A DNA stretch of 47,231 nt from CAZJLN01 sp964540765 (GTDB lineage Bacteria; Chloroflexota; Anaerolineae; Anaerolineales; Anaerolineaceae). The notes beneath the pieces were generated by a model. It did no database searches, was not told the origin of the DNA, and saw only the letters and a program-made list of their open reading frames with translations. Positions 6,765 through 13,859 of the stretch are shown piece by piece. The position numbers and the translations under genes are program-made. The DNA is taken from contig CAZINW010000015.1 of NCBI GenBank assembly GCA_964540765.1, positions 1 to 47,231 of the forward strand. The letters are read 5' to 3'. How positions within the stretch are numbered: the stretch's first letter is position 1; each line of letters begins with the position of its first letter.

Positions 6765-8099
6765 ATGAAACAGAGCAAGCATAAGGCAGGCAAAGGTAGG
6801 GTTCCCGGCATCTTGATGACCCTGATGGCAGGCTTGATTGCGCTCAACCTGGCGGGATGCGAAGGGCTGGGGATTCCCTGGTTAAATCCTGAGGTGTCTC
6901 CTTCGCCAGGCACGCCAACCTTACCCAGCGGTGATGCCACACCTGACCAGGAAATGACCCAGACGCCCACCCAGGCGCCACCTCCTGAAAGCCTGACGAT
7001 CTGGCTCCCCCCTGAAATGGACACCGAAGGCGATCAACCTGCAGCAACTCTGCTGCGGGCAAGGCTGGAGGCATTTTCCAGTGCCAATGATGGAATTGAA
7101 ATCAATGTAAGGATCAAAGAAGTGAGCGGTGTGGGCGGTTTGCTGGATGCATTGATCGCCACCAATGCTGCTGCGCCGGATTCCCTGCCAGGTTTGATTG
7201 CACTCCCAAGGAGAGATCTGGAAACAGCTGCGCTCAAATCCCTTATTTATCCAATAGATGACCTGACCACGATCATTGATGAGCCTGACTGGTATCCATA
7301 TGCGCATGAGATGGCTTTGATCCAGGGAACGGGCTACGGTGTCCCCTTCGTGGGCGATGCGCTTGTGCTGGCTTATCGCACGGATGTGGTCGACCAGCCA
7401 CCCATCAGTTGGGATGCGATCCTGGGCTCTGGTCTGAGCATTGCATTTGCCGCAGATGACCCGCAGGCAAGCCTGACCCTGGCACTCTACCAGGCAGCCG
7501 GCGGTGCCGTGCAGGATAACCAGCGCCGCCCGACCCTTGATGTGGAGGTGTTAACCGAGGTGCTGCAGTTCTATGGCAAGGGGATGGAAGGCGGAACCAT
7601 TGCCAGTACCTGCCTTGAATTTCAGACTGAGACCCAGGCATGGCAGGCATTTCAACAAAAAGAAGCCTCTGCCGTGGTCGTCTCGCTGGCGCGCTATTTA
7701 CAAAGCGCACCTGAGGGTACCAGCATGGTGATCCTTCCACCCCTGCTTGACGCACCAGCTACTGCGGCTACGGGCTGGGTGTGGGCTGTGGCAACCCCAA
7801 AACCTGAGCGGCAGGCGCTCAGCGCCCGCCTGGCAGAAGCGCTGGTTGAACCGCAGTTCCTCTCTGGATGGAGCCAGGCGCTAGGCAGAATACCCGCCAG
7901 ACCGACTTCACTGGATGCCTGGAATATCACCAGCCTGAAACCTCTACTGAATCAGATCTCATTGGCGAGCGTCTTAAAACCCAATAATGATATTGTAAGC
8001 AGCCTGGGACCCATTCTGAGGGATGCAACCATGCAAGTGTTACGGGGGCAGGTTGACCCAGCCCAGGCGGCTGAAGTGGCAAAGGAAAGCCTGCAATGA
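6765..8099 (+). CDS. Extracellular solute-binding lipoprotein (family 1 type)
   Basis: A 444-residue lipoprotein with a basic N-terminus, a hydrophobic run and lipobox 'LNLAGC' at about residue 32, then a Ser/Pro/Thr linker. The mature part has the layout of family 1 (sugar or polyamine type) ABC binding proteins: 'LTIWLPPE' as the first strand, an 'ARLEAFSSANDGIEINVRI' segment, 'YPIDDL', 'YGVPFVGDALVLAYRTD' and 'PISWDAIL'. ATG at 6765 is chosen because it starts a normal signal peptide; the frame is open from a TTG at 6711, which cannot be excluded. No ABC permease or ATPase follows, so it is an orphan binding protein or works with distant partners. ATGA overlap with the next gene. Confidence 0.8.
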   Translation: MKQSKHKAGKGRVPGILMTLMAGLIALNLAGCEGLGIPWLNPEVSPSPGTPTLPSGDATPDQEMTQTPTQAPPPESLTIWLPPEMDTEGDQPAATLLRARLEAFSSANDGIEINVRIKEVSGVGGLLDALIATNAAAPDSLPGLIALPRRDLETAALKSLIYPIDDLTTIIDEPDWYPYAHEMALIQGTGYGVPFVGDALVLAYRTDVVDQPPISWDAILGSGLSIAFAADDPQASLTLALYQAAGGAVQDNQRRPTLDVEVLTEVLQFYGKGMEGGTIASTCLEFQTETQAWQAFQQKEASAVVVSLARYLQSAPEGTSMVILPPLLDAPATAATGWVWAVATPKPERQALSARLAEALVEPQFLSGWSQALGRIPARPTSLDAWNITSLKPLLNQISLASVLKPNNDIVSSLGPILRDATMQVLRGQVDPAQAAEVAKESLQ

Positions 8100-8464
8100 C
8101 AGAGAAAATTCCAGAGGACAAAAAACCTGAACAACCATACGGGATGTGGCAGGGAGCACACTATGCCTTGATCATCCTGACTGCGGTTGTTTTAATTTTA
8201 ATGTTCATTGCATGGGCAATGCCGGCAGCCACACCGCGCCCCCAGACAACCCTGACGGTCACGCTGATAACTGAGGTCACCGGGACGCCCATCCAGGCGA
8301 CGATGCAGCCTACAACCATTCCGGAACCCACCTCTGAAGACGTTGGGTATGCCGATGGGATCATCATTTTAAGCGCGGTTCTCAGCATCATTCTGCTTCT
8401 GGCAACCTTGCGTGAAATTTTATATTACCGCAGAAAAGCCAAATCAGATGAGATTAAGCAGTAG
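8096..8464 (+). CDS. Small membrane protein with two transmembrane helices
   Basis: A 122-residue protein: a charged Pro-rich N-terminus, TM1 (about 22-43), a Thr/Pro-rich external loop of about 40 residues, TM2 (about 84-104) and a basic cytoplasmic tail 'YYRRKAKSDEIK'. The start overlaps the stop of the solute-binding gene (ATGA), so the two are coupled and may act together at the membrane. I do not recognise the family and no catalytic motif is present. Confidence 0.7.
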   Translation: MTEKIPEDKKPEQPYGMWQGAHYALIILTAVVLILMFIAWAMPAATPRPQTTLTVTLITEVTGTPIQATMQPTTIPEPTSEDVGYADGIIILSAVLSIILLLATLREILYYRRKAKSDEIKQ

Positions 8465-8474
8465 GAGACCCTGA

Positions 8475-8837
8475 ATGCCTGATCGCCTTGATGAATTCAG
8501 CCAATATCGCCAGGAAATGAATGCCAGGATTGCACAGAGTGATCACCTGGGCATCAAGCGCTTTTTCAACCTTGACACACAGGCATATGCGGACGGGGCG
8601 CTGGATGCAAAAATCAAGGAGCTGCTCGGACTGGTGGCATCCATGGTGCTGCGCTGCAATGACTGTATTGACTACCACATCATCCAGTGCATTGATGCTG
8701 GCTGGACAGATGCAGAGTTGTACGATGCCTTCAATGTGGCGCTGATCGTGGGGGGCAGCATTGTGATCCCACATTTAAGGCACGCGATTGAGAGTGTGGA
8801 CCTGTATCGCAACTCAAATAGTCCCATAGTCCCATAG
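8475..8837 (+). CDS. Carboxymuconolactone decarboxylase/AhpD-like protein
   Basis: A 120-residue all-helical protein of the CMD/AhpD superfamily. The redox motif 'RCNDCIDYH' (CxxC plus His, about 55-63) is the signature of AhpD-like peroxidase partners, and 'KIKELLGLVASMV' before it is typical. It likely acts as a thiol-disulfide or peroxide-related enzyme in the cytoplasm. AGGAG precedes ATG. The last residues, SPIVP, and the stop are encoded by the first TAGTCCCA repeat units (8819 on), so the natural C-terminus was probably altered by the repeat. Confidence 0.85.
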   Translation: MPDRLDEFSQYRQEMNARIAQSDHLGIKRFFNLDTQAYADGALDAKIKELLGLVASMVLRCNDCIDYHIIQCIDAGWTDAELYDAFNVALIVGGSIVIPHLRHAIESVDLYRNSNSPIVP

Positions 8838-8950
8838 TCCCATAGTCTCATAGTCAAATAGTCAAAACAAGTCTCAAATCGTTGATCTTTAGTCGTTTGC
8901 CGCAAAACGAGTGACTAGCGACTATTCAACTGTCTGACTATCCGACTACG
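8819..8950. repeat. TAGTC-type repeat: six octamers facing GACTA copies
   Basis: TAGTCCCA is repeated head to tail from 8819 with period 8 (three exact, one TAGTCTCA, two TAGTCAAA) to 8866. About 45 bp later, GACTA occurs at 8913, 8920, 8936 and 8944 in the opposite orientation. The whole can fold as a loose hairpin. A second member lies at 22601-22640. The first two units form the end of the AhpD-like gene. Confidence 0.75.
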
Positions 8951-9035
8951 TGGTTTTTTCCATTATTGTATGGATCAGAAAATATTCTTGCTTAGCATTC
9001 GTAGACCAAAAGTTAAAAGCCGTGCAGGTTCCACT

Positions 9036-9109
9036 CCCAAGGGGACGCACCACAAGGGAGGCTATGCACTGCGGACATCCCCAGAAATGAGCTGGGACTT
9101 CGCGGCGCG
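9036..9109. repeat. Dispersed GC-rich repeat remnants
   Basis: CCCAAGGGGACGCACCAC at 9036 resembles the 19-mer family at 469-599, and CTGGGACTTCGCGGCGCG at 9092-9109 resembles the pair at 12018-12070. Between 8950 and 9126 I see no gene. Confidence 0.5.
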
Positions 9110-9125
9110 AACTAAGGTTTTAAAA

Positions 9126-9158
9126 TCAAAACGGGTGTAAAGTGCACACCCGTTTTGA
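9126..9158 (-). terminator. Terminator of cysK-cysE (possibly bidirectional)
   Basis: TCAAAACGGGTGT (9126-9138) and ACACCCGTTTTGA (9146-9158) form a perfect 13-bp hairpin with a 7-nt loop. It sits 10 bp beyond the cysE stop. T-rich flanks exist on both sides, so it may also stop transcripts from the left. Confidence 0.85.
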
Positions 9159-9167
9159 TTGACGCGC

Positions 9168-9950
9168 CTAGATAAAGTAAATGTCGGCGTCCTGTGCCTG
9201 CCAGGTGCCATCTTCGGAGAGCTGCAGGGGGGAGCTGGGATGGTCGTGCATTTTTAATTGGGTTTCCAGCTCATCCACACGGTGAAGCAGGTCCTGCAGG
9301 GCAGTGGCAATGGCATCCGGCATGTTTCCGTGATTGAAGTCAGTTTTTCCATTTGTGCGTTTGCCGCTGTGCTGGATGATCTGACCGGGAACGCCCACCA
9401 CCACGGCGTTGGCTGGAACAGCTTTGACCACCACCGCATTGGCGCCGATGCGGCTGTCTTTGCCAATGGTGATGGCGCCCAAGATCTTGGCGCCCGCGCC
9501 CACCACCACGCCAGATTCCAGAGTGGGGTGGCGCTTGCCCTTTGCTAGGCTGACGCCACCGAGGGTGACGCCGTGATAAAAGGTGACGTCATCGCCAATC
9601 TCAGCGGTCTCCCCGATGACCACACCCATGCCATGATCAATGAAGAACCTTCGCCCGATGATCGCACCCGGGTGGATCTCGACTCCTGTCAGGCTGCGCG
9701 TGATCTGTGAGAGCCAGCGTGCCGGCAGGTAAAGTTTGCGCTGCCAGAGCCAGTGTGCCACCCTGTGACCCCAGAGGGCATGCACACCAGCATAACTGGT
9801 GAACACTTCAAATGCGTTACGGGCAGCCGGGTCGCGGGCTAACGCCGTGTGCACGTCTTCGGACATGCGCTGCAGAAAGTTGAGGTGCTCAGACTTTTCA
9901 AAATCGCGTTTGAGCGGCAGTTCAATGGGGGTGGTATTAGTGGTTTCCAT
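9168..9950 (-). CDS. cysE: Serine O-acetyltransferase
   Basis: Makes O-acetylserine from serine and acetyl-CoA, the first step of cysteine synthesis. The 260-residue protein has the N-terminal helical domain ('ARDPAARNAFEVFTSYAG', 'HRVAHWLW'), then the left-handed beta-helix with the catalytic segment 'GVEIHPGAIIGRRFFIDHG' and 'GETAEIGDDVTFYHGVTLGG'. A C-terminal extension of about 60 residues ends in ...IYFI. A terminal Ile is what inserts into the CysK active site in known cysteine synthase complexes. ATG 9950 is chosen for its AAGGAG, which lies inside cysK; the genes overlap by 14 nt. A TTG at 9974 would add eight residues without support. Confidence 0.95.
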   Translation of the reverse strand: METTNTTPIELPLKRDFEKSEHLNFLQRMSEDVHTALARDPAARNAFEVFTSYAGVHALWGHRVAHWLWQRKLYLPARWLSQITRSLTGVEIHPGAIIGRRFFIDHGMGVVIGETAEIGDDVTFYHGVTLGGVSLAKGKRHPTLESGVVVGAGAKILGAITIGKDSRIGANAVVVKAVPANAVVVGVPGQIIQHSGKRTNGKTDFNHGNMPDAIATALQDLLHRVDELETQLKMHDHPSSPLQLSEDGTWQAQDADIYFI

Positions 9951-10887
9951 TATTTGGCTCCTTGAGATGAGCAAACAGGGCGGTGCTCAGGTAGCGCTCG
10001 GCAAAACTGGGGATGATCACCACAATGGTTTTACCCCTGCTGGATGGACGGTTGGCAATCTGCAGGGCTGCCCAGGTGGCAGCACCTGAGGAAATGCCGA
10101 CCGGGATGCCTTCCACCGTTGCCATCTTGCGGGCGATGTCGAAGGCGTCTTCCCCTGTCACCGGGATGATCTCGTCCAAAATGCGCATATTGAGGATGGA
10201 TGGGATGAAGCCGGCGCCGATGCCCTGGATGGGGTGGCTGCCTTTTTTCCCTCCTGAGAGCACAGGCGAGGCAGCCGGTTCAACCGCAACCACCTGGATG
10301 CCCGGATTGTGGGCTTTCAAGACCTCCCCGACGCCGGTGATGGTGCCACCTGTGCCCACCCCTGCCACAAGCATATCCACAATGCCATCTGTGTCGCGCC
10401 AGATTTCTTGGGCGGTGGTGCGGCGGTGAATCTCGACGTTGGCAGGGTTGTTGAACTGGTCAGGCATGCTGTAGCGCGAATCTGATGCCAGCAGTACCTG
10501 GGCTTTGTCGATGGCTGCCTGCATGCTGCCCTCCGCCGGCGTGAGGATCAGCTCTGCGCCGAGGGCGCGCATCATCAACCTGCGCTCCTGGCTGACCGAT
10601 TCAGGCATGACAATGGTGCATCGGTAGCCACGGACAGCAGCAGTGAACGCCAGACCGATGCCAGTGTTGCCGCTGGTGGGTTCGATGATGATGCTTTCGG
10701 GATTTAGCAGACCGTCTTTTTCGGCTGCGTCGATCATGGCGACAGCGATGCGGTCCTTGACGCTGTGGGTGGGGTTGAAATATTCCAGCTTGGCAAGCAC
10801 GGTTGCCTGGCTGCCATTGGTCAGTTTGCGCAGGCGTACCAGCGGGGTATTGCCGGTCAGTTGGGTGGTATCCTGGTAAATTTTCAT
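9937..10887 (-). CDS. cysK: Cysteine synthase (O-acetylserine sulfhydrylase)
   Basis: PLP enzyme that joins O-acetylserine and sulfide to give cysteine. The 316 residues include 'GNTPLVRLRKL' (12-22), the PLP lysine in 'NPTHSVKDR' (about 44), the substrate loop 'EPTSGNTGIGLA' (about 69-80), the phosphate-binding 'GVGTGGTITG' (about 176-185) and the 'PVLSGG' motif. Length and order match CysK A/B types. It is first in a two-gene operon with cysE. The 5' region holds a promoter (11107-11134), a Cys-containing leader peptide (11034-11069) and a terminator-like hairpin (10936-10959), suggesting attenuation by cysteine supply. Confidence 0.96.
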   Translation of the reverse strand: MKIYQDTTQLTGNTPLVRLRKLTNGSQATVLAKLEYFNPTHSVKDRIAVAMIDAAEKDGLLNPESIIIEPTSGNTGIGLAFTAAVRGYRCTIVMPESVSQERRLMMRALGAELILTPAEGSMQAAIDKAQVLLASDSRYSMPDQFNNPANVEIHRRTTAQEIWRDTDGIVDMLVAGVGTGGTITGVGEVLKAHNPGIQVVAVEPAASPVLSGGKKGSHPIQGIGAGFIPSILNMRILDEIIPVTGEDAFDIARKMATVEGIPVGISSGAATWAALQIANRPSSRGKTIVVIIPSFAERYLSTALFAHLKEPNNGNH

Positions 10888-10921
10888 TTTTTTACTCCAA
10901 TATGTATTCCTTAAATAGAAA

Positions 10922-11046
10922 GACAGCCAGTTAATAAAAAAGACAGCGGAAATTCCGCTCGCAAAAATGATTTGCGGGGTTTTACCGTCGTCCTTTGAAC
11001 TGGCTGCCTAAAATGTTCTTCAGGTGGCGGTGATCAACCCCGCCAC
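10922..11046 (-). promoter_or_regulatory. Structured cysK leader with alternative pairings
   Basis: Minus-strand RNA elements seen: hairpin 1:2, GUGGCGG (11046-11040) with CCGCCAC (11030-11024); alternative 1:3, GCGGGGUU (11043-11036) with AACCCCGC (10981-10974); local hairpin CGCAAA/UUUGCG (10976-10960); and a long-range 11-bp pairing of GGCAGCCAGUU (11008-10998) with AACUGGCUGUC (10932-10922), one G-U. Pairings 1:2 and 1:3 exclude each other. I checked for T-box, S-box and other SAM-type consensus sequences and found none. Confidence 0.5.
10936..10959 (-). terminator. Attenuator-like hairpin in the cysK leader
   Basis: On the minus strand AGCGGAATTTCCGCT followed by GTCTTTTTT. Arms of seven complementary bases (five after allowing a normal loop) and a six-T run lie about 50 nt before the cysK start and after the leader peptide. 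The stem is short, so termination would be partial and open to control. The base-paired arm GCGG is also complementary to CCGC at 10974-10977, a possible antiterminator. Confidence 0.5.
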
Positions 11047-11069
11047 AGACACATGCATTTGAATGGCAT
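11034..11069 (-). CDS. Putative cysteine leader peptide MPFKCMCLWRG
   Basis: An 11-codon frame, ATG to TGA, on the minus strand about 30 nt after the predicted cysK transcription start. It has GAGAGAG six bases before the ATG. Codons 5 and 7 are Cys (TGC, TGT), a strong enrichment for 11 codons in front of cysteine biosynthesis genes. Its last five codons form the 5' arm and loop of hairpin 1:2, and its stop codon lies in the loop, so ribosome position would decide which RNA fold forms. This layout matches amino-acid attenuation leaders. Translation is not proven. Confidence 0.55.
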   Translation of the reverse strand: MPFKCMCLWRG

Positions 11070-11106
11070 TGTTTACTCTCTCGTAATATGGTTAATTATT
11101 CAGCTC

Positions 11107-11134
11107 ATTATATAAGAACTTATGTAAAAGTCAA
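11107..11134 (-). promoter_or_regulatory. Promoter of the cysK-cysE operon
   Basis: On the minus strand TTGACT (11134-11129), a 16-bp spacer and a perfect TATAAT (11112-11107). The start point would be near 11100, leaving a 5' leader of about 210 nt before cysK, long enough for the attenuator described here. Confidence 0.8.
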
Positions 11135-11243
11135 GAAAATGTGAGGAAAAGGTTATACTAACTTTGATTGCACTTAAATCCTCACCTGTGCAAATCAGGG
11201 GTAAATTCCCGCGCTCGGTGAGGTTCCACCCCGTTGCACTTCG

Positions 11244-11295
11244 GGGATGATATCCCAGAAAGGAACTGGGATGATATCCCAAGGGACGCAGAGCG
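11244..11295. repeat. Composite dispersed repeat
   Basis: GGGATGATATCCC (11244-11256) overlaps CCCAG-AAAGGAA-CTGGG (11254-11270), then a second GGGATGATATCCC (11268-11280), directly joined to CCCAAGGGACGCAGAGCG (11278-11295). It thus fuses the two repeat families found separately at 687-727 and 469-599. The stretch 11135-11473 holds no gene that I can support. Confidence 0.7.
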
Positions 11296-11473
11296 ACACC
11301 GGCACGAAAGGTGAGTCCTTGTGGGAACAGATACTGCTCAACCATGATTCATTGGTCTTACTTAAAATACAAGCATGGAGGATATAACGCGTTCTCACTC
11401 ACGCCGCATCGGGCGGTGGCGAGCCTCAATTTACCTGGATAAGAATAGATCCATTAATTGGCTTGACAGGGAG

Positions 11474-11980
11474 TTACTTAATATCCTGCAAAAGATAATC
11501 TTTACAAATAACACGATAAGCAGGGCGATAGTTCTTTGCAAAAACAAGCGAATGATGAGCAGCAGGAAAGCCCTCACCCTTTTTATCTCGCAAGAAGGTC
11601 TTCATTTCAGAACATTGATAATATCCCAAGCGGGAGGCAACCTCCCAGTAATTTTCTATCATTTTGACATCTCCCCGATATTTAATTGCAGTTTGGATGA
11701 ACGCGTTAAGCAATAATTTGAGATCATACCCCTGAGCAATAAATGGTCTCAGGTGGATGCGCACGATTTGGCCTTCTGTTGAAATGGGGTCAATGAGCGG
11801 TTCATCTGGTCCGGAGCCCATTTGGGATACTTCACAGTACAGCCATTGGCGCACACTTTCGGGGCTGACGAGGGCATGCTCACTGCCCAAAGCCGCCTGG
11901 TGGATGAGCTTGTAAACATCCTGGATTTCCATTAATGGATAACGTTGTTGGTGAGTGTGGATAATTTTTTCAAATGTCAC
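11474..11980 (-). CDS. Conserved-looking protein of unknown function
   Basis: A 168-residue soluble protein with a plausible globular composition and no signal peptide or membrane helix. Visible traits: an N-terminal helix 'EKIIHTHQQRYPLMEIQDVYKL', the segment 'HQAALGSEHALVSPE', an acidic 'DEPLIDPIS', then 'IVRIHLRPFIAQG' and a C-terminal 'FPAAHHSLVFAKNYRPAYRVI'. The paired His and Tyr/Arg near the C-terminus could form a site, but I do not recognise the family. The start is GTG with only a distant AAGGAC, so it is uncertain. It stands alone between repeat-rich spacers. Confidence 0.65.
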   Translation of the reverse strand: MTFEKIIHTHQQRYPLMEIQDVYKLIHQAALGSEHALVSPESVRQWLYCEVSQMGSGPDEPLIDPISTEGQIVRIHLRPFIAQGYDLKLLLNAFIQTAIKYRGDVKMIENYWEVASRLGYYQCSEMKTFLRDKKGEGFPAAHHSLVFAKNYRPAYRVICKDYLLQDIK

Positions 11981-12017
11981 GCGTCAATTTTAGTCCTTAT
12001 TAAAAAAGGATAAATGA

Positions 12018-12070
12018 AACTGGGACTGGGCGGTGCGATCAAAAGAACTGAACTGGGACTTTGCGGTGCG
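12018..12070. repeat. Direct repeat pair, CTGGGACT...GCGGTGCG
   Basis: AACTGGGACTGGGCGGTGCG (12018-12037) and AACTGGGACTTTGCGGTGCG (12051-12070) are 33 bp apart with two differences. A third related copy lies at 9092-9109. They fill the gap between the unknown gene and the GNAT gene. Confidence 0.65.
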
Positions 12071-12085
12071 TTCGAGACCACGAGA

Positions 12086-12577
12086 TCAACTTATATCAAA
12101 CTCATGAGGTCCTACACTGATTTTCTGTTTCAGTTTCTCTTTGGGGTGAGTGCGACGTAGTTCAATGAGGTTGAGAACATTGTAACCGCGTTTCTGCAAG
12201 AAATGGATCATCGTAACATTGTTCGGGTCAACCCAATTGTAAGGCGTATCGCCCCCAAGTTCCTGGGCTAATCGCTCTGCTTCAGCATACAAAGCTGTTC
12301 CAACACCCCGCTGTCGCTCGCCTGGTATTACATAAAGCGATTCTGCCCAGACCACATCCCCGTCCACACGACAAACCAGATACCCAATCAGGATAGCAGC
12401 ATGCTCAGCTACATAGATGGGGAAGCCCTTACTCAAATACTCAGAAAGTTCTTGTTTTGCTGCCGCGAGGTTCATTTTGTGGGTCTTACCGCGTAATCCC
12501 GCCAATGACATGCGAAATTCAGCGATAAGTTGGATAAGCGATTGTTCATCATTTGCCTGAATGGAACGAATTTTCAT
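12086..12577 (-). CDS. GNAT family N-acetyltransferase
   Basis: A 163-residue GCN5-related acetyltransferase that uses acetyl-CoA. The order of motifs is typical: N-terminal strand 'MKIRSIQANDEQSL', beta strands 'IYVAEHAAILIGYLVCRVDG' and 'VWAESLYVIPGERQRGVGTALYAEAERLA', where Q/RxxGxG/A is the CoA pyrophosphate loop (about 89-95), and the late helix 'NNVTMIHFLQKRGY' (about 122-135). The substrate is unknown. ATG has AGAGGAAG at good distance. The gene is divergent from the M24 peptidase gene. Confidence 0.9.
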   Translation of the reverse strand: MKIRSIQANDEQSLIQLIAEFRMSLAGLRGKTHKMNLAAAKQELSEYLSKGFPIYVAEHAAILIGYLVCRVDGDVVWAESLYVIPGERQRGVGTALYAEAERLAQELGGDTPYNWVDPNNVTMIHFLQKRGYNVLNLIELRRTHPKEKLKQKISVGPHEFDIS

Positions 12578-12681
12578 ATAACTTCCTCTAAAAATAATAA
12601 AGTTCTGATACCAATGGTTAGTGTAACATTATCTCACAGCCCCGGCTTGGATTTTTTTATGTCTATAAGATTTTACATAAT

Positions 12682-12712
12682 TTGCGAAATTCTTTGCAGG
12701 TTGCTATATAAT
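12682..12712 (+). promoter_or_regulatory. Possible promoter of the M24 peptidase gene
   Basis: TTGCGA (12682-12687) with TATATA 17 bp later (12705-12710), overlapping TATAAT at 12707-12712. GGAGG then precedes the ATG at 12739. The -35 is a partial match. Confidence 0.45.
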
Positions 12713-12738
12713 TATCCTCATTCCTCTGGAGGTACCCC

Positions 12739-13854
12739 ATGCCTGATCGCATCCAACGCTTTGTCAACGCCATTCAACAAAAAAACCTGGACGGGTTTGC
12801 GCTCAACCCCGGGCCAACCCTTGTATATCTGACTGGCTTGCAGTTCCACCTGATGGAGCGCCCGACGGTCGCCATCTTCACGGCTGACGGCAGGATCGGG
12901 CTAGTTTTGCCCATTCTTGAGCAACAAAAGCTGGTGGGGCTGCCCTTCAAGGCGGAGGTCTTTCCCTTCGGTGATGATCCTGACACCTGGGCGGATGCCT
13001 TCAGACAGACTTTTGAGGGGTTGGGACTGCACAGGGGCAAGGTGGGCGTGGAGCCCACGCGCCTGCGTGTGCTGGAGCTGCGCTTTCTGGAAGCAGCCGC
13101 CAAAAACATTGAATTTTTCGATGGCAGCGCCATCCTGGCAGACCTGCGCGTGCGCAAGGGCGAGCAGGAAATTGAAAAGATGCACGCGGCAGCCGTGATC
13201 GCCCAGGATGCCCTGCTGGAGACGCTCAAGACCATCAAGGTTGGCATGAGCGAGCGCGAGATCGCCAGCGAGCTGGTGATCCAGCTTTACCGCGCCGGAT
13301 CGGACGTGGAGCTGCCCTTCCAGCCGATCGTGAGTAGCGGACCCAACACTGCCAACCCGCATGCTGTGCCTTCGGAGCGCGTGCTGCAGGAGGGCGACCT
13401 GCTGCTGTTTGACTGGGGTGCCAGCAAGGATGGCTACTTTTCGGACATCACTCGCACCTTCACGGTCGGGCAGGTGGATGCGGAGTTCCTGCGCATCAGT
13501 GAATACGTGCTGGCAGCCAATACTGCCGGGCATGTCACTGCCAGGCCGGGTTTGCCGGCAGGGCTGGTTGACCAGGCAGTGCGCGGGGTGATCGAAGCCT
13601 CGGGTTATGGCGATTATTTCACGCACCGCGCCGGGCACGGGTTGGGTATGGAAGCCCATGAAGCGCCATACATCTTTGGTGAGAATGACCTCATGTTGGA
13701 AACCGGCATGACGTTTACCATCGAGCCCGGCATTTACCTGCCCGGCAGAGGTGGCGTGCGCATTGAGGATGACGTGGTGGTGACAGAGGATGGCGTACGC
13801 AGTCTGACCGACCTGCCGCGCCAGATATTACCACTGGAAGCCTTTAAGGCATAA
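12739..13854 (+). CDS. M24 family Xaa-Pro aminopeptidase-like protein
   Basis: A 371-residue pita-bread metallopeptidase that likely removes residues before Pro or cleaves Xaa-Pro dipeptides. The N-terminal creatinase-like domain (about 1-135, 'GPTLVYLTGL') precedes the catalytic domain, with the five metal ligands in 'LLFDWGA', 'GYFSDITRTF', 'HRAGHGLGMEAHE', 'TIEPGIYLPG' and 'VRIEDDVVV'. All are present and in order. No signal peptide, so cytoplasmic. GGAGG precedes ATG. It is followed within 5 bp by an MFS transporter, which could import a peptide or export a product (inference). Confidence 0.93.
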   Translation: MPDRIQRFVNAIQQKNLDGFALNPGPTLVYLTGLQFHLMERPTVAIFTADGRIGLVLPILEQQKLVGLPFKAEVFPFGDDPDTWADAFRQTFEGLGLHRGKVGVEPTRLRVLELRFLEAAAKNIEFFDGSAILADLRVRKGEQEIEKMHAAAVIAQDALLETLKTIKVGMSEREIASELVIQLYRAGSDVELPFQPIVSSGPNTANPHAVPSERVLQEGDLLLFDWGASKDGYFSDITRTFTVGQVDAEFLRISEYVLAANTAGHVTARPGLPAGLVDQAVRGVIEASGYGDYFTHRAGHGLGMEAHEAPYIFGENDLMLETGMTFTIEPGIYLPGRGGVRIEDDVVVTEDGVRSLTDLPRQILPLEAFKA

Positions 13855-13859
13855 ATGTA

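Noticed and set aside
8819..8866. CRISPR-like short repeats
   Set aside because: Octamers without spacers.
10888..11106. T-box or SAM riboswitch upstream of cysK
   Set aside because: No T-box sequence (GGTGGNACCGCG) and no S-box core were found; a short Cys leader peptide explains the region better.
12901..13659. 252-codon minus-strand frame in the M24 peptidase gene
   Set aside because: Shadow of a complete M24 gene with all metal ligands.
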